From Alphaproteobacteria bacterium (GTDB lineage Bacteria; Pseudomonadota; Alphaproteobacteria; Rhizobiales; Xanthobacteraceae), in the NCBI GenBank assembly GCA_005884465.1, contig VAZH01000138.1, positions 1-8,851 on the forward strand: DNA of 8,851 nt. The letters are read 5' to 3'. Made by a program: the position numbers and the translations under genes. The notes beneath the pieces are model-generated. The model was not told the DNA's origin. It did no database searches and saw only the letters and a list, made by a program, of their open reading frames with translations. Below, piece by piece: positions 1 through 8,145 of the stretch. Numbering within the stretch: position 1 is the first letter of the stretch; the number at the start of each line of letters is the position of its first letter.

Positions 1-1566
1 AACAACTTCAAGGGTCTGGTCGATCTCGTCCGCATGAAGGGCGTGGTCTGGGACGATGAGGGGCTCGGGGCCTCCTTCAAGGACATCGATATTCCCGCCG
101 ACCTCGTCGGCAAGGCCAAGGAATACCGCGAGAAGATGCTGGAGGCCGCCGTCGAGCTCGATGACGACGCGCTCGCCGCCTACCTCGATGGCAAGGAGCC
201 CGACGAGGCGACGCTGAAGAGGCTGATCCGCAAGGCTGTGCTGACCGGCGCGTTCTTTCCGGTGCTGTGCGGCTCGGCCTTCAAGAACAAGGGCGTGCAG
301 CCGCTGCTCGATGCGGTGGTGGATTATCTGCCGTCGCCGGTCGACGTGCCCGCGATCAAGGGCATCGATGAGGACGGCAACGAAGTCGTCCGCCTGCCGA
401 ACGACAAGGAGCCGCTGGCGCTGCTGGCGTTCAAGATCATGGACGACCCGTTCGTCGGTACCATCACCTTCTGCCGCATCTATTCCGGCACGCTGCTGTC
501 GGGCACCGGCGTCATTAATTCGACCCGCGACCGCAAGGAGCGCATCGGCCGGATGTTGTTGATGCATGCCAACAACCGCGAAGATATCAAGGAGGCTTTT
601 GCCGGCGATATCGTCGCGTTGGCAGGGCTGAAGGAAGCCCGCACCGGCGACACGCTGTGCGACCCGAACAAGGCGGTGATCCTGGAAAAGATGGAATTCC
701 CCGAGCCGGTCATCGAAATCGCGATCGAGCCGAAGTCGAAGGCCGACCAGGAAAAGCTCGGCGTCGCCTTGGCGAAGCTTGCCGCGGAGGATCCGTCGTT
801 CCGGGTCTCGACCGATCAGGAGTCCGGCCAGACCATTTTGAAGGGCATGGGCGAACTCCATCTCGACATCAAGGTCGACATCCTCAGGCGGACCTACAAG
901 GTCGATGCCAATATCGGCGCGCCGCAGGTGGCGTTCCGTGAACGGGTCACCAGGCGCGCCGAAGTCAAGTACACGCACAAGAAGCAGACCGGCGGTACCG
1001 GCCAGTTCGCGGAAGTGTCGATCGTGGTCGAGCCGAACGAGCCTGGCAAGGGATTCGAATTCGAATCCAAAGTCGTTGGCGGCGCAGTGCCGAAGGAATA
1101 TATCCCCGGCGTCGAAAAGGGCCTCAACAGCGTGATGGGCTCCGGCGTCGTCGCCGGCTTCCCGGTGGTCGACGTCAAGGTCCAGCTGGTCGACGGCAAG
1201 TATCACGACGTCGACTCCTCGGCGCTGGCCTTCGAAATCGCGGCGCGCGCGGCATTCCGCGAAGCGCTGCAAAAGGGCAAGTCTGTTCTGCTCGAGCCGA
1301 TCATGAAGGTCGAGGTGGTGACGCCGGAGGATTACACCGGGTCCGTCATCGGCGATCTGAATTCACGGCGCGGGCAGATCCAGGGGCAAGACATGCGCGG
1401 CAACGCCAACGTCATCAATGCAATGGTGCCGCTCATGAACATGTTCGGTTATGTGAATAACCTGCGCTCGATGAGCCAGGGTCGCGCGACCTTTACGATG
1501 CAGTTCGACCACTACGCGGAAGCGCCGGCAAATGTGTCGGCGGAAGTCCAGAAGAAGTTTGCCTGA
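1..1566 (+). CDS. fusA: Elongation factor G, 3' part (5' end outside window)
   Basis: EF-G is the cytoplasmic translational GTPase that drives translocation of tRNA and mRNA and, with RRF, recycles ribosomes. The frame is open from base 1 and reads [10 protein letters not shown] before the first in-window ATG (base 34), so that ATG is internal. The visible 521 residues against a usual length of about 690-705 mean that roughly the first 170 are missing, including the P-loop and the G2-G4 motifs. Visible parts are the G5-type motif GSAFKNKG (about 271-294), domain II from about 409, domain III with [16 protein letters not shown] (from 844), domain IV with [12 protein letters not shown] (from about 1075), and domain V with [17 protein letters not shown] (about 1294-1344). 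The domain IV tip sequence YHDVDSS contains the His encoded at 1204-1206, which matches the functionally important His583 of E. coli EF-G. The gene ends in TGA, 39 nt before tuf. It looks intact and ordinary. Confidence 0.98.
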   Translation, partial: NNFKGLVDLVRMKGVVWDDEGLGASFKDIDIPADLVGKAKEYREKMLEAAVELDDDALAAYLDGKEPDEATLKRLIRKAVLTGAFFPVLCGSAFKNKGVQPLLDAVVDYLPSPVDVPAIKGIDEDGNEVVRLPNDKEPLALLAFKIMDDPFVGTITFCRIYSGTLLSGTGVINSTRDRKERIGRMLLMHANNREDIKEAFAGDIVALAGLKEARTGDTLCDPNKAVILEKMEFPEPVIEIAIEPKSKADQEKLGVALAKLAAEDPSFRVSTDQESGQTILKGMGELHLDIKVDILRRTYKVDANIGAPQVAFRERVTRRAEVKYTHKKQTGGTGQFAEVSIVVEPNEPGKGFEFESKVVGGAVPKEYIPGVEKGLNSVMGSGVVAGFPVVDVKVQLVDGKYHDVDSSALAFEIAARAAFREALQKGKSVLLEPIMKVEVVTPEDYTGSVIGDLNSRRGQIQGQDMRGNANVINAMVPLMNMFGYVNNLRSMSQGRATFTMQFDHYAEAPANVSAEVQKKFA

Positions 1567-1605
1567 TTGTCGTTGGCGGCAGTTAACGACTGAACGGAGA
1601 GTCAA

Positions 1606-2796
<1,191 letters not shown>

Positions 2797-2812
2797 CAAC
2801 GTAACATCGCTG

Positions 2813-2909
2813 TCATGCCCCGCGAAAGCGGGGCATCCAGTACGCCGCGAGGCTTCGAGTTAACCGCGACACTTCGGAATACTGGATCACCCGCCTTCGC
2901 GGGTGATGA
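2813..2909. repeat. 97-bp REP/MITE-like palindromic intergenic element
   Basis: Two 30-bp arms, 2813-2842 and 2880-2909, are inverted copies matching at 25 of 30 positions. Each arm also folds on itself. The left hairpin pairs 2815-2823 with 2828-2836 around GAAA. The right hairpin pairs 2886-2894 with 2899-2907 around CTTC. Both stems are perfect 9-mers. Next to them, CCAGTA (2837-2842) pairs with TACTGG (2880-2885), so the whole can form a three-way, cloverleaf-like structure. The core has an imperfect direct repeat (2845-2858 and 2864-2877, 11 of 14 alike). Elements of this look, whose translation gives strings such as [11 protein letters not shown] on the minus strand, are familiar from Bradyrhizobium-type intergenic regions (from memory). 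Without it the tuf-rpsJ gap would be about 35 nt, similar to neighbouring gaps, which suggests insertion. No target-site duplication or transposase is visible. Confidence 0.82.
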
Positions 2910-2914
2910 GGTGA
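2908..2914 (+). promoter_or_regulatory. Probable rpsJ Shine-Dalgarno, abutting the repeat
   Basis: GAGGTGA is the best match to the 16S anti-Shine-Dalgarno upstream of rpsJ, but 14 nt separate it from the ATG at 2929, longer than at the neighbouring genes (5-10 nt). Its first two bases are the last two of the palindromic element, and the right hairpin stem ends one base before it at 2907. The purine-rich run 2913-2924 is a weaker alternative nearer the start. The assignment rests on sequence match only. Confidence 0.5.
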
Positions 2915-2928
2915 GAGAGAAAAACAAG

Positions 2929-3237
2929 ATGAACGGCCAGAATATTCGCATACGCCTCAAGGCGTTCGACCATCGGATTCTCGATACGTCGACGCGTGAG
3001 ATCGTGAACACGGCGAAACGGACCGGTGCCCAGGTTCGCGGACCGATTCCGCTGCCCACCCGCATCGAGAAGTTCACCGTCAACCGTTCGCCGCACGTCG
3101 ACAAGAAGAGCCGCGAGCAATTCGAGATGCGCACCCACAAGCGGCTTCTCGACATTGTCGATCCGACCCCGCAGACCGTCGATGCGCTGATGAAGCTCGA
3201 TCTGGCGGCCGGTGTTGACGTCGAGATCAAGCTCTAG
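2929..3237 (+). CDS. rpsJ: 30S ribosomal protein S10 (NusE)
   Basis: S10 is a 30S head protein that binds 16S rRNA near the A site. As NusE it also joins antitermination complexes and links NusG to the ribosome. The 102-residue product has the family length, starts [15 protein letters not shown] and carries the signature [20 protein letters not shown] (38-57) followed by [15 protein letters not shown]. The frame stays open upstream to an ATG at 2815, but those extra 38 codons are the translated palindromic repeat, lack homology to S10 and have no ribosome-binding site, so the start at 2929 is chosen. It is the first gene of the S10 group, separated from tuf by 132 nt. No long leader like the L4-responsive one known upstream of E. 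coli rpsJ is apparent. The stop is TAG. Confidence 0.98.
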
Positions 3238-3250
3238 GTTTTTGGCTCCC

Positions 3251-3269
3251 GTCCGCGCCAATAGCGGAC
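3251..3269 (+). promoter_or_regulatory. Small GC-rich hairpin in the rpsJ-rplC gap
   Basis: GTCCGC (3251-3256) pairs perfectly with GCGGAC (3264-3269) around a 7-nt loop, midway in the 54-nt gap. No T-run follows; the next bases are purine-rich and lead into the rplC ribosome-binding site AGGAAG (3279-3284). It is therefore not an intrinsic terminator as written. It could be an mRNA processing or regulatory structure, or chance. Confidence 0.35.
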
Positions 3270-3291
3270 AGAAAGAACAGGAAGCACGCCG

Positions 3292-4017
3292 ATGCGCTCC
3301 GGAGTGATCGCACAAAAGGTCGGGATGACGCGGGTCTTTACGGAGACCGGCGAACATATCCCCGTGACCGTGCTGAAGCTGGGCAATTGCCAGGTGCTGG
3401 GTCACCGCACGACCGAAAAGAACGGTTACGTTGCGCTGCAGCTCGGTTCGGGCACCCGCAAGACCGTCTATCTGCCGAAGGCGGAGCGCGGCCAGTTCGC
3501 GGTCGCCAAGGTCGAACCCAAGCGCAAGGTCACCGAATTCCGTGTGTCGGAAGACGCGCTGATCCCGGTTGGCGCCGAGATTCAGGCCGACCATTTCGTG
3601 GTCGGCCAGTTCGTCGACGTCACCGGCACCTCGGTCGGTAAGGGCTTTGCCGGCGGCATGAAGCGCTGGAATTTCGGCGGGCTTCGCGCCACCCACGGTG
3701 TCTCGGTATCGCATCGTTCGATCGGTTCGACCGGCGGACGTCAGGATCCCGGCAAGACTTTCAAGAACAAGAAGATGCCCGGCCACATGGGCGTCGATCG
3801 CATCACCACGCTTAATCTGCGCGTGGTGCAGACCGACGTCGAGCGCGGCCTGATCCTCGTCGAAGGCGCGGTTCCCGGTTCCAAGGGCGGATGGATCGCA
3901 GTGCGCGATGCCGTGAAGAAAGCGTTGCCAAAGGATGCGCCGAAGCCCGGCAAGTTCCGCCTGGCCGAGGGCGGCGAGCAGGCAGCGTCAGCGCCGGCCG
4001 AGCAGGAGGGCGCGTGA
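3292..4017 (+). CDS. rplC: 50S ribosomal protein L3
   Basis: L3 is an early-assembly 50S protein whose long loop reaches toward the peptidyl-transferase centre. The 241-residue product starts [20 protein letters not shown] and has the central family motif [20 protein letters not shown] (108-127), then the loop with [21 protein letters not shown] and KKMPGHMG. Gln151 sits where E. coli L3 carries the PrmB-methylated Gln150. The protein is about 30 residues longer than E. coli L3 because of an Ala/Glu/Gly-rich C-terminal tail (about 212-241, ending [11 protein letters not shown]). Such tails are, to my knowledge, common in alphaproteobacterial L3 and are probably flexible. The start is set by AGGAAG at 3279-3284 with a 7-nt spacer. 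Its stop codon is one base from the rplD start, and its 3' end contains the rplD ribosome-binding site, implying coupled translation. Confidence 0.98.
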   Translation: MRSGVIAQKVGMTRVFTETGEHIPVTVLKLGNCQVLGHRTTEKNGYVALQLGSGTRKTVYLPKAERGQFAVAKVEPKRKVTEFRVSEDALIPVGAEIQADHFVVGQFVDVTGTSVGKGFAGGMKRWNFGGLRATHGVSVSHRSIGSTGGRQDPGKTFKNKKMPGHMGVDRITTLNLRVVQTDVERGLILVEGAVPGSKGGWIAVRDAVKKALPKDAPKPGKFRLAEGGEQAASAPAEQEGA

Positions 4018-4018
4018 G

Positions 4019-4639
4019 ATGGAATTGAAAGTCATAACGCTGGAAGGCAAGGCGGCCGGCTCGGTCCAGCTTTCGGACGAGATTTTCGGTCTGGACCCGC
4101 GCAAGGACATCATCGCGCGCTGCGTGCAGTGGCAGCTCAACAAGCGTCAGGCCGGCACGCACAAGACCCAGGGCCGCGCCGATGTCTGGCGCACCGGCAA
4201 GAAGATGTACAAGCAGAAGGGCACCGGCGGCGCGCGTCACGGCTCGGCCCGGGTGCCGCAGTTCCGCGGCGGCGGTCGCGCCTTCGGCCCGGTGGTGCGC
4301 TCTCATGCCACCGAGCTTCCGAAGAAAGTCCGTGCGCTGGCCCTTCGCCACGCGCTCTCCGCAAAGGCCAAGGACGGCGGCCTGATCGTGATCGAATCGG
4401 CCAAGCTCGAGGCCGCCAAGACCAAGGCGCTGGTCGGGCACTTTTCGGGTCTCGGCCTGACCAACGCGCTGATCATCGATGGCACCGAACTGCACAACGG
4501 ATTCGCTACCGCAGCCCGCAATATCCCGAACATCGACGTGCTGCCGATCCAGGGCATCAACGTCTACGACATTCTGCGCCGCCAGAAGCTGGTCCTGACC
4601 AGGGCGGCGATCGATGCGTTGGAGGCGCGCTTCAAATGA
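4019..4639 (+). CDS. rplD: 50S ribosomal protein L4
   Basis: L4 binds 23S rRNA domain I. Its extended loop forms part of the exit-tunnel constriction together with L22. The 206-residue product starts [18 protein letters not shown]. The tunnel loop lies at about 44-95 and contains [19 protein letters not shown] and [11 protein letters not shown]. The C-terminal globular part ends [20 protein letters not shown]. The frame is open further upstream inside rplC, but the ATG at 4019 is preceded by AGGAGG (4004-4009) with a 9-nt spacer and gives the normal N-terminus. One base separates it from rplC, and its TGA overlaps the next ATG (ATGA). In E. coli L4 represses the S10 operon through transcription attenuation and translation. 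The matching leader is not visible here, so that regulation cannot be assumed. Confidence 0.98.
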   Translation: MELKVITLEGKAAGSVQLSDEIFGLDPRKDIIARCVQWQLNKRQAGTHKTQGRADVWRTGKKMYKQKGTGGARHGSARVPQFRGGGRAFGPVVRSHATELPKKVRALALRHALSAKAKDGGLIVIESAKLEAAKTKALVGHFSGLGLTNALIIDGTELHNGFATAARNIPNIDVLPIQGINVYDILRRQKLVLTRAAIDALEARFK

Positions 4640-4935
4640 AGAATATCGATCCGCGCTATTACGACATCATCGTTGCTCCGGTCGTGACCGAAAAGGCGAC
4701 ACTCGCCTCCGAGCACAACAAGGTTCTGTTCAAGGTCGCGAGCAAGGCGACCAAGCCGCAGATCAAGGAAGCGGTCGAGAAGCTGTTCGACGTCAAGGTG
4801 AAGAGCGTGAACACGATGGTGCGCAAGGGCAAGACCAAGGTGTTCCGCGGCACGTTCGGTTCGCAGTCGGACGTCAAGCGCGCGATCGTGACCCTCGAAG
4901 AGGGCCACCGCATCGACGTCACCACCGGGCTATAA
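4636..4935 (+). CDS. rplW: 50S ribosomal protein L23
   Basis: L23 sits at the rim of the polypeptide exit tunnel and is the docking site for trigger factor, SRP and the translocon. The 99-residue product starts [20 protein letters not shown]. Glu19 in VVTEK corresponds to E. coli Glu18, the trigger-factor contact. Other family features are [19 protein letters not shown] (33-51) and [14 protein letters not shown]. The start ATG overlaps the rplD stop as ATGA. GGAGG at 4621-4625, inside rplD, is the ribosome-binding site (10-nt spacer). The same frame is open for a long way upstream, but that stretch is rplD read out of frame. The TAA stop begins TAAGG, which also serves rplB. Confidence 0.98.
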   Translation: MKNIDPRYYDIIVAPVVTEKATLASEHNKVLFKVASKATKPQIKEAVEKLFDVKVKSVNTMVRKGKTKVFRGTFGSQSDVKRAIVTLEEGHRIDVTTGL

Positions 4936-4947
4936 GGCGATACGACG

Positions 4948-5781
4948 ATGGCACTGAAAACATACAACCCGACGACGCCCGGCCAGCGCCAGCTGGTGAT
5001 GGTCGATCGTTCGGCGCTCTACAAAGGCAAGCCGGTCAAGGCGTTGACTGAAGGCAAGCAGTCCACCGGCGGTCGCAACAACACCGGCCGCATGGTCGTG
5101 CGCTTTCGCGGCGGCGGCCACAAGAAGGCCTACCGCATCGTCGATTTCAAGCGCACCAAGGTCGATATGCCGGCGACCGTGGAGCGGCTGGAATATGATC
5201 CGAACCGCACCGCCTTTATCGCGCTGGTGAAATACACCGACGGCACCCAGGCCTATATTCTGGCCCCGCAGCGTCTGGCGGTCGGCGACACCGTGATCGC
5301 CGGCAGCCATGTCGACGTGAAGCCGGGCAATGTCATGCCGCTCGGCAACATGCCGATCGGCACCATCATCCACAATGTGGAATTGAAGATCGGCAAGGGC
5401 GGCCAGCTCGCGCGTTCCGCCGGCACTTACGCTCAGCTCGTCGGCCGCGACCAGGACTACGTCATCATTCGTTTGAACTCGGGCGAGCAGCGCCTGGTTC
5501 ACGGCCGCTGCACCGGCACCATCGGCGCGGTCTCCAACCCGGATCAGATGAATATTTCGATCGGCAAGGCCGGTCGCAACCGCTGGCTCGGCCGCAAGCC
5601 TCATAACCGCGGCGTCTCGATGAACCCGGTCGATCATCCGCACGGCGGCGGCGAAGGCCGCACTTCCGGCGGCCGCCATCCGGTCACCCCGTGGGGCAAG
5701 CCGACCAAGGGCAAGAAGACCCGCTCGAACAAATCGACCAACAGATTCATTCTCATCAGCCGCCACAAGCGGAAGAAGTAA
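4948..5781 (+). CDS. rplB: 50S ribosomal protein L2
   Basis: L2 is one of the most conserved 50S proteins. It is needed for subunit joining and for assembly of the peptidyl-transferase region, and it forms an intersubunit bridge. The 277-residue product has the family length. It starts [17 protein letters not shown], contains an N-terminal OB-like domain with [20 protein letters not shown] (41-60) and a central SH3-like domain, and carries the C-terminal signature [18 protein letters not shown] (225-242). His230 corresponds to E. coli His229. The basic tail ends ISRHKRKK. The ribosome-binding site is the AAGG at 4934-4937, overlapping the rplW stop, with a 10-nt spacer. Nothing is abnormal. 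Confidence 0.99.
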   Translation: MALKTYNPTTPGQRQLVMVDRSALYKGKPVKALTEGKQSTGGRNNTGRMVVRFRGGGHKKAYRIVDFKRTKVDMPATVERLEYDPNRTAFIALVKYTDGTQAYILAPQRLAVGDTVIAGSHVDVKPGNVMPLGNMPIGTIIHNVELKIGKGGQLARSAGTYAQLVGRDQDYVIIRLNSGEQRLVHGRCTGTIGAVSNPDQMNISIGKAGRNRWLGRKPHNRGVSMNPVDHPHGGGEGRTSGGRHPVTPWGKPTKGKKTRSNKSTNRFILISRHKRKK

Positions 5782-5793
5782 GGAACGCCGGAC

Positions 5794-6072
5794 ATGGTTC
5801 GTTCAGTCTGGAAAGGCCCGTTCGTCGAAGGCTCTCTGCTCAAGAAAGCAGATGCCGCGCGTGCGTCCGGCCGTCATGACGTGATCAAGATCTGGAGCCG
5901 CCGCTCGACCATCCTGCCGCAGTTCGTCGGCCTGGTGTTCGGCGTCTACAACGGCCAGAAGCATGTGCCGGTATCGGTCAACGAGGAAATGGTGGGTCAC
6001 AAGTTCGGCGAGTTCTCGCCGACCCGGACCTTCCACGGCCATTCTGGCGACAAGAAAGCCAAGAAGGCTTGA
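5794..6072 (+). CDS. rpsS: 30S ribosomal protein S19
   Basis: S19 is a 30S head protein that works with S13 near the A-site tRNA and the head-to-50S bridge. The 92-residue product starts [18 protein letters not shown] and carries the family signature in [20 protein letters not shown] (51-70), followed by [20 protein letters not shown]. The length is standard. The start follows AAGGA at 5780-5784, which overlaps the rplB TAA stop, with a 9-nt spacer. Confidence 0.99.
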   Translation: MVRSVWKGPFVEGSLLKKADAARASGRHDVIKIWSRRSTILPQFVGLVFGVYNGQKHVPVSVNEEMVGHKFGEFSPTRTFHGHSGDKKAKKA

Positions 6073-6082
6073 GGACTAAGCG

Positions 6083-6463
6083 ATGAGCAAACCAAAGCGC
6101 GAACGGCGCCTCCCGGACAACGAGGCCAAGGCAGTCGCCAGGATGCTGCGGGTGAGCCCGCAGAAGCTCAATCTTGTCGCGCAATTGATCCGCGGCAGGA
6201 AGGCTTCGGCCGCGCTCGCCGACCTGCAGTTTTCGCGCAAGCGGATCGCGGTCGACGTCAAGAAGTGCCTGGAATCCGCGATCGCCAACGCCGAGAACAA
6301 TCACGATCTCGATGTCGACGATTTGGTCGTCTCAGAGGCGCATGTCGGCAATGGCATCGTGATGAAGCGTTTCGCACCGCGCGGCCGTGGCCGCTCGGGC
6401 CGTATCTTTAAACCATTTTCGCAGCTGACGATCGTTGTTCGTCAGGTCGAGGCGAGCGCTTAA
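6083..6463 (+). CDS. rplV: 50S ribosomal protein L22
   Basis: L22 binds 23S rRNA, and its long beta-hairpin lines the exit tunnel opposite L4, a region known for macrolide-resistance changes. The 126-residue product starts [17 protein letters not shown]. The globular part includes [20 protein letters not shown] (22-41), and the hairpin lies at about 86-119 with [17 protein letters not shown] (94-110). I see no insertion or deletion in the hairpin relative to E. coli (MKRIMPRAKGRADRILK). The N-terminal stretch before the core is about 15 residues longer than in E. coli, which appears usual for related alphaproteobacteria. GAGGA at 6071-6075 overlaps the rpsS TGA and lies 7 nt before the ATG. 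Confidence 0.98.
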   Translation: MSKPKRERRLPDNEAKAVARMLRVSPQKLNLVAQLIRGRKASAALADLQFSRKRIAVDVKKCLESAIANAENNHDLDVDDLVVSEAHVGNGIVMKRFAPRGRGRSGRIFKPFSQLTIVVRQVEASA

Positions 6464-6485
6464 ACCAAGGGCGCGGGAGAATACG

Positions 6486-7184
6486 ATGGGTCAGAAGATC
6501 AATCCAATCGGGCTGCGTCTCGGCATCAACCGGACGTGGGATTCCCGCTGGTTCGCCGGCAAAAACGAATACGGCAAGCTGCTGCACGAGGATGTCAAAA
6601 TCCGCGAGATCCTGCACAAGGAATTGAAGCAGGCGGCGGTCGCCAGAATCGTGATCGAGCGTCCGCACAAGAAGTGCCGCGTGACGATCCACTCGGCGCG
6701 TCCCGGCGTCGTGATCGGCAAGAAGGGCGCCGACATCGACAAGCTGCGCAAGCGCGTTGCCGATATCACCGCCTCCGACGTCGTCATCAACATCGTCGAA
6801 ATCCGCAAGCCCGAGCTCGACGCCACGCTGGTGGCCGAATCGATCGCCCAGCAGCTCGAGCGCCGCGTCGCATTCCGCCGCGCGATGAAGCGCGCGGTGC
6901 AGTCGGCGATGCGTCTCGGCGCCGAAGGCATTCGTATCAACTGCTCGGGCCGCCTCGGCGGCGCGGAAATCGCGCGCATGGAATGGTATCGCGAGGGCCG
7001 GGTGCCGCTGCACACGCTGCGCGCCGATGTCGATTACGGGGTGGCGACCGCGTTCACCACGTTCGGCACCTGCGGCGTCAAGGTCTGGATCTTCAAGGGC
7101 GAAATCCTCGAGCACGATCCGATGGCGCAGGACAAGAAGATGGCCGAGGGCGAGGGCTCGCGGCCGCGTCGTGACGCGGCCTGA
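6486..7184 (+). CDS. rpsC: 30S ribosomal protein S3
   Basis: S3 is a 30S head protein at the mRNA entry channel. It contributes to the ribosomal helicase activity and to decoding fidelity. The 232-residue product starts [21 protein letters not shown] type 2 KH domain spans about 39-107 with the loop [10 protein letters not shown] (GKKG at 78-81). The C-terminal domain contains RRAMKRAV with Arg131, Arg132 and Lys135, the residues implicated in helicase activity in E. coli, then [20 protein letters not shown] and [12 protein letters not shown] charged tail (about 212-232) ends SRPRRDAA. The frame is open back to 6435 inside rplV, but GGGAGA at 6475-6480 with a 5-nt spacer and the family N-terminus place the start at 6486. 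A strong inverted repeat occupies the last codons. Confidence 0.99.
   Translation: MGQKINPIGLRLGINRTWDSRWFAGKNEYGKLLHEDVKIREILHKELKQAAVARIVIERPHKKCRVTIHSARPGVVIGKKGADIDKLRKRVADITASDVVINIVEIRKPELDATLVAESIAQQLERRVAFRRAMKRAVQSAMRLGAEGIRINCSGRLGGAEIARMEWYREGRVPLHTLRADVDYGVATAFTTFGTCGVKVWIFKGEILEHDPMAQDKKMAEGEGSRPRRDAA
7162..7181 (+). promoter_or_regulatory. Strong hairpin at the end of rpsC
   Basis: GGCCGCGTC (7162-7170) and GACGCGGCC (7173-7181) are perfect inverted copies. Read as RNA they form an 8-bp, almost all G-C stem with a CGTG loop, ending one base before the rpsC TGA. The following bases are only weakly T-rich (CTTTA at 7189-7193), so it does not look like a functional intrinsic terminator inside this essential operon. 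A pausing, attenuation or RNase-processing role before rplP is possible. Confidence 0.5.
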
Positions 7185-7216
7185 GCGGCTTTAGAGAAGG
7201 TTTGAGGGCGTAAGCC

Positions 7217-7630
7217 ATGATGCAACCAAAGAAAACCAAGTTCCGGAAGGCGCATAAGGGCCGCATCCACGGCGCTGCGACTTCGGGTGCGACGTTGTCG
7301 TTCGGTCAGTTCGGCCTCAAGGCGATGGCGCCCGAGCGCATCACCGCACGCCAGATCGAAGCCGCGCGCCGCGCGCTGACCCGTCACATGAAGCGCGCCG
7401 GCCGGGTCTGGATCCGGATTTTCCCGGACGTGCCGGTGTCCAAGAAGCCCGCCGAGGTGCGCATGGGCTCCGGCAAGGGCACGCCTGAATTGTGGGTGGC
7501 GCGGGTCAAGCCCGGCCGCGTGATTTTCGAAATCGACGGCGTGACCGTGCAGACCGCGAAAGAAGCGCTGTCGCTGGCCGCCGCCAAACTGCCGATCCAG
7601 ACGCGCTTCGTCGCGCGCATCGCGGAGTGA
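7217..7630 (+). CDS. rplP: 50S ribosomal protein L16
   Basis: L16 is a late-assembling 50S protein that helps position A-site tRNA and organises the peptidyl-transferase region. The 137-residue product reads [19 protein letters not shown], matching the family start MLQPKRTKFRK, which supports the first of the two consecutive ATGs. GAGGG at 7204-7208 gives an 8-nt spacer to 7217 but 11 nt to 7220. Other features are [20 protein letters not shown] (44-63), [14 protein letters not shown] and VRMGSGKG. Arg82 corresponds to E. coli Arg81, which is hydroxylated by RoxA/YcfD; whether it is modified here cannot be seen. The gap after rpsC is 32 nt. Confidence 0.98.
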   Translation: MMQPKKTKFRKAHKGRIHGAATSGATLSFGQFGLKAMAPERITARQIEAARRALTRHMKRAGRVWIRIFPDVPVSKKPAEVRMGSGKGTPELWVARVKPGRVIFEIDGVTVQTAKEALSLAAAKLPIQTRFVARIAE

Positions 7631-7640
7631 GGAAGTGGTC

Positions 7641-7847
7641 ATGGCCCAGATGAAAGTCGAGGACATCCGCGCAATGAGCCCCGATCAGATGGAGGACGCC
7701 ATCCTCAATCTGAAGAAGGAACGCTTCAACCTGCGTTTTCAGCGCGCCACCGGGCAATTGGAAAATACCTCGCGGTTGCGCGAAGCCCGCCGCGATATCG
7801 CCCGCATCAAGACCATCGCCGCGCAGCAGCGCGCGAAAAAGAAGTAA
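7641..7847 (+). CDS. rpmC: 50S ribosomal protein L29
   Basis: L29 is a small coiled-coil 50S protein beside L23 at the exit-tunnel rim. The 68-residue product starts [20 protein letters not shown] and contains the family core [20 protein letters not shown] (25-44), then the basic helix [15 protein letters not shown]. An in-frame GTG at 7635 would add only two residues and sits one base from the Shine-Dalgarno GAGGA (7629-7633). The ATG at 7641 has a proper 7-nt spacer and is preferred. The TGA of rplP is fused to this ribosome-binding site. Confidence 0.97.
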   Translation: MAQMKVEDIRAMSPDQMEDAILNLKKERFNLRFQRATGQLENTSRLREARRDIARIKTIAAQQRAKKK

Positions 7848-7858
7848 GGGGCTTTAAG

Positions 7859-8107
7859 ATGCCAAAACGTACGCTCCAGGGCGTGGTCGTCAGCGACAAG
7901 CAAGCCAAGACGGTTGTGGTGCGCGTCGATCGCCGCTTCACCCATCCGATCTACAAGAAGACGATCCGCCAATCGAAAAACTATCACGCGCACGACGAGA
8001 ACAACGAGTTCAAGCCGGGCGACATGGTGTGGATCGAGGAAAGCAAGCCGATCTCGAAGTTGAAGCGCTGGACCGTGGTCCGGGGCGAACAGAAGAAAAC
8101 TGCCTGA
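7859..8107 (+). CDS. rpsQ: 30S ribosomal protein S17
   Basis: S17 is a primary 16S rRNA-binding protein with an OB fold that helps fold the 30S body. The 82-residue product starts [20 protein letters not shown] and carries [20 protein letters not shown] (23-42), then [20 protein letters not shown] and a C-terminus ending [13 protein letters not shown]. The length is normal. TAAGGGG (7845-7851), fused with the rpmC stop, provides the ribosome-binding site with a 7-nt spacer. It is the last gene of the S10 group as laid out in E. coli, and the 77-nt gap after it marks that boundary. Confidence 0.99.
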   Translation: MPKRTLQGVVVSDKQAKTVVVRVDRRFTHPIYKKTIRQSKNYHAHDENNEFKPGDMVWIEESKPISKLKRWTVVRGEQKKTA

Positions 8108-8112
8108 AGCCG

Positions 8113-8129
8113 GTTCGGCTGCGCCGAAC
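8113..8129 (+). promoter_or_regulatory. Hairpin 1 in the S10/spc gap
   Basis: GTTCGGC (8113-8119) pairs with GCCGAAC (8123-8129) around TGC, 5 nt after the rpsQ stop. A short TTTT (8140-8143) occurs 10 nt later, too far for a classical intrinsic terminator. It could be a weak attenuator or a 3'-end processing site between the S10 and spc groups. Confidence 0.4.
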
Positions 8130-8145
8130 GATTCGGGAATTTTAG

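Noticed and set aside
1569..1590. GTCGTT/AACGAC inverted repeat in the fusA-tuf gap
   Set aside because: Only 6 bp with a 10-nt loop and no T-tract; easily chance.
2815..2836. Left repeat hairpin as the tuf transcription terminator
   Set aside because: The stem is strong, but the following bases (CCAGTACG) are not T-rich, and the structure belongs to a palindromic repeat.
2854..2883. Possible sigma-70-like promoter in the repeat core (AATACT with TTCGAG 18 nt upstream)
   Set aside because: The -35 match is poor and the -10 only partial; not enough to call a promoter for the S10 group.
2815..2928. N-terminal extension of S10 from the ATG at 2815
   Set aside because: The 38 added codons are translated repeat, there is no ribosome-binding site before 2815, and the start at 2929 gives the standard 102-residue S10.
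2887..3786. Long minus-strand open frame opposite rpsJ and rplC (299 codons)
   Set aside because: Antisense shadow typical of GC-rich codon usage; no recognisable protein family, and it runs through two certain genes and part of the repeat.
4930..5766. Long minus-strand open frame opposite rplB (278 codons)
   Set aside because: It mirrors the L2 gene almost exactly; composition is that of an antisense shadow with no domain features.
7220..7630. rplP start at the second ATG (7220)
   Set aside because: The family N-terminus M-x-QPK and the better spacing to GAGGG favour 7217.
8113..8143. Intrinsic terminator after rpsQ
   Set aside because: The hairpin is followed by a T-run only 10 nt later and just four bases long; kept as a hairpin, not called a terminator.
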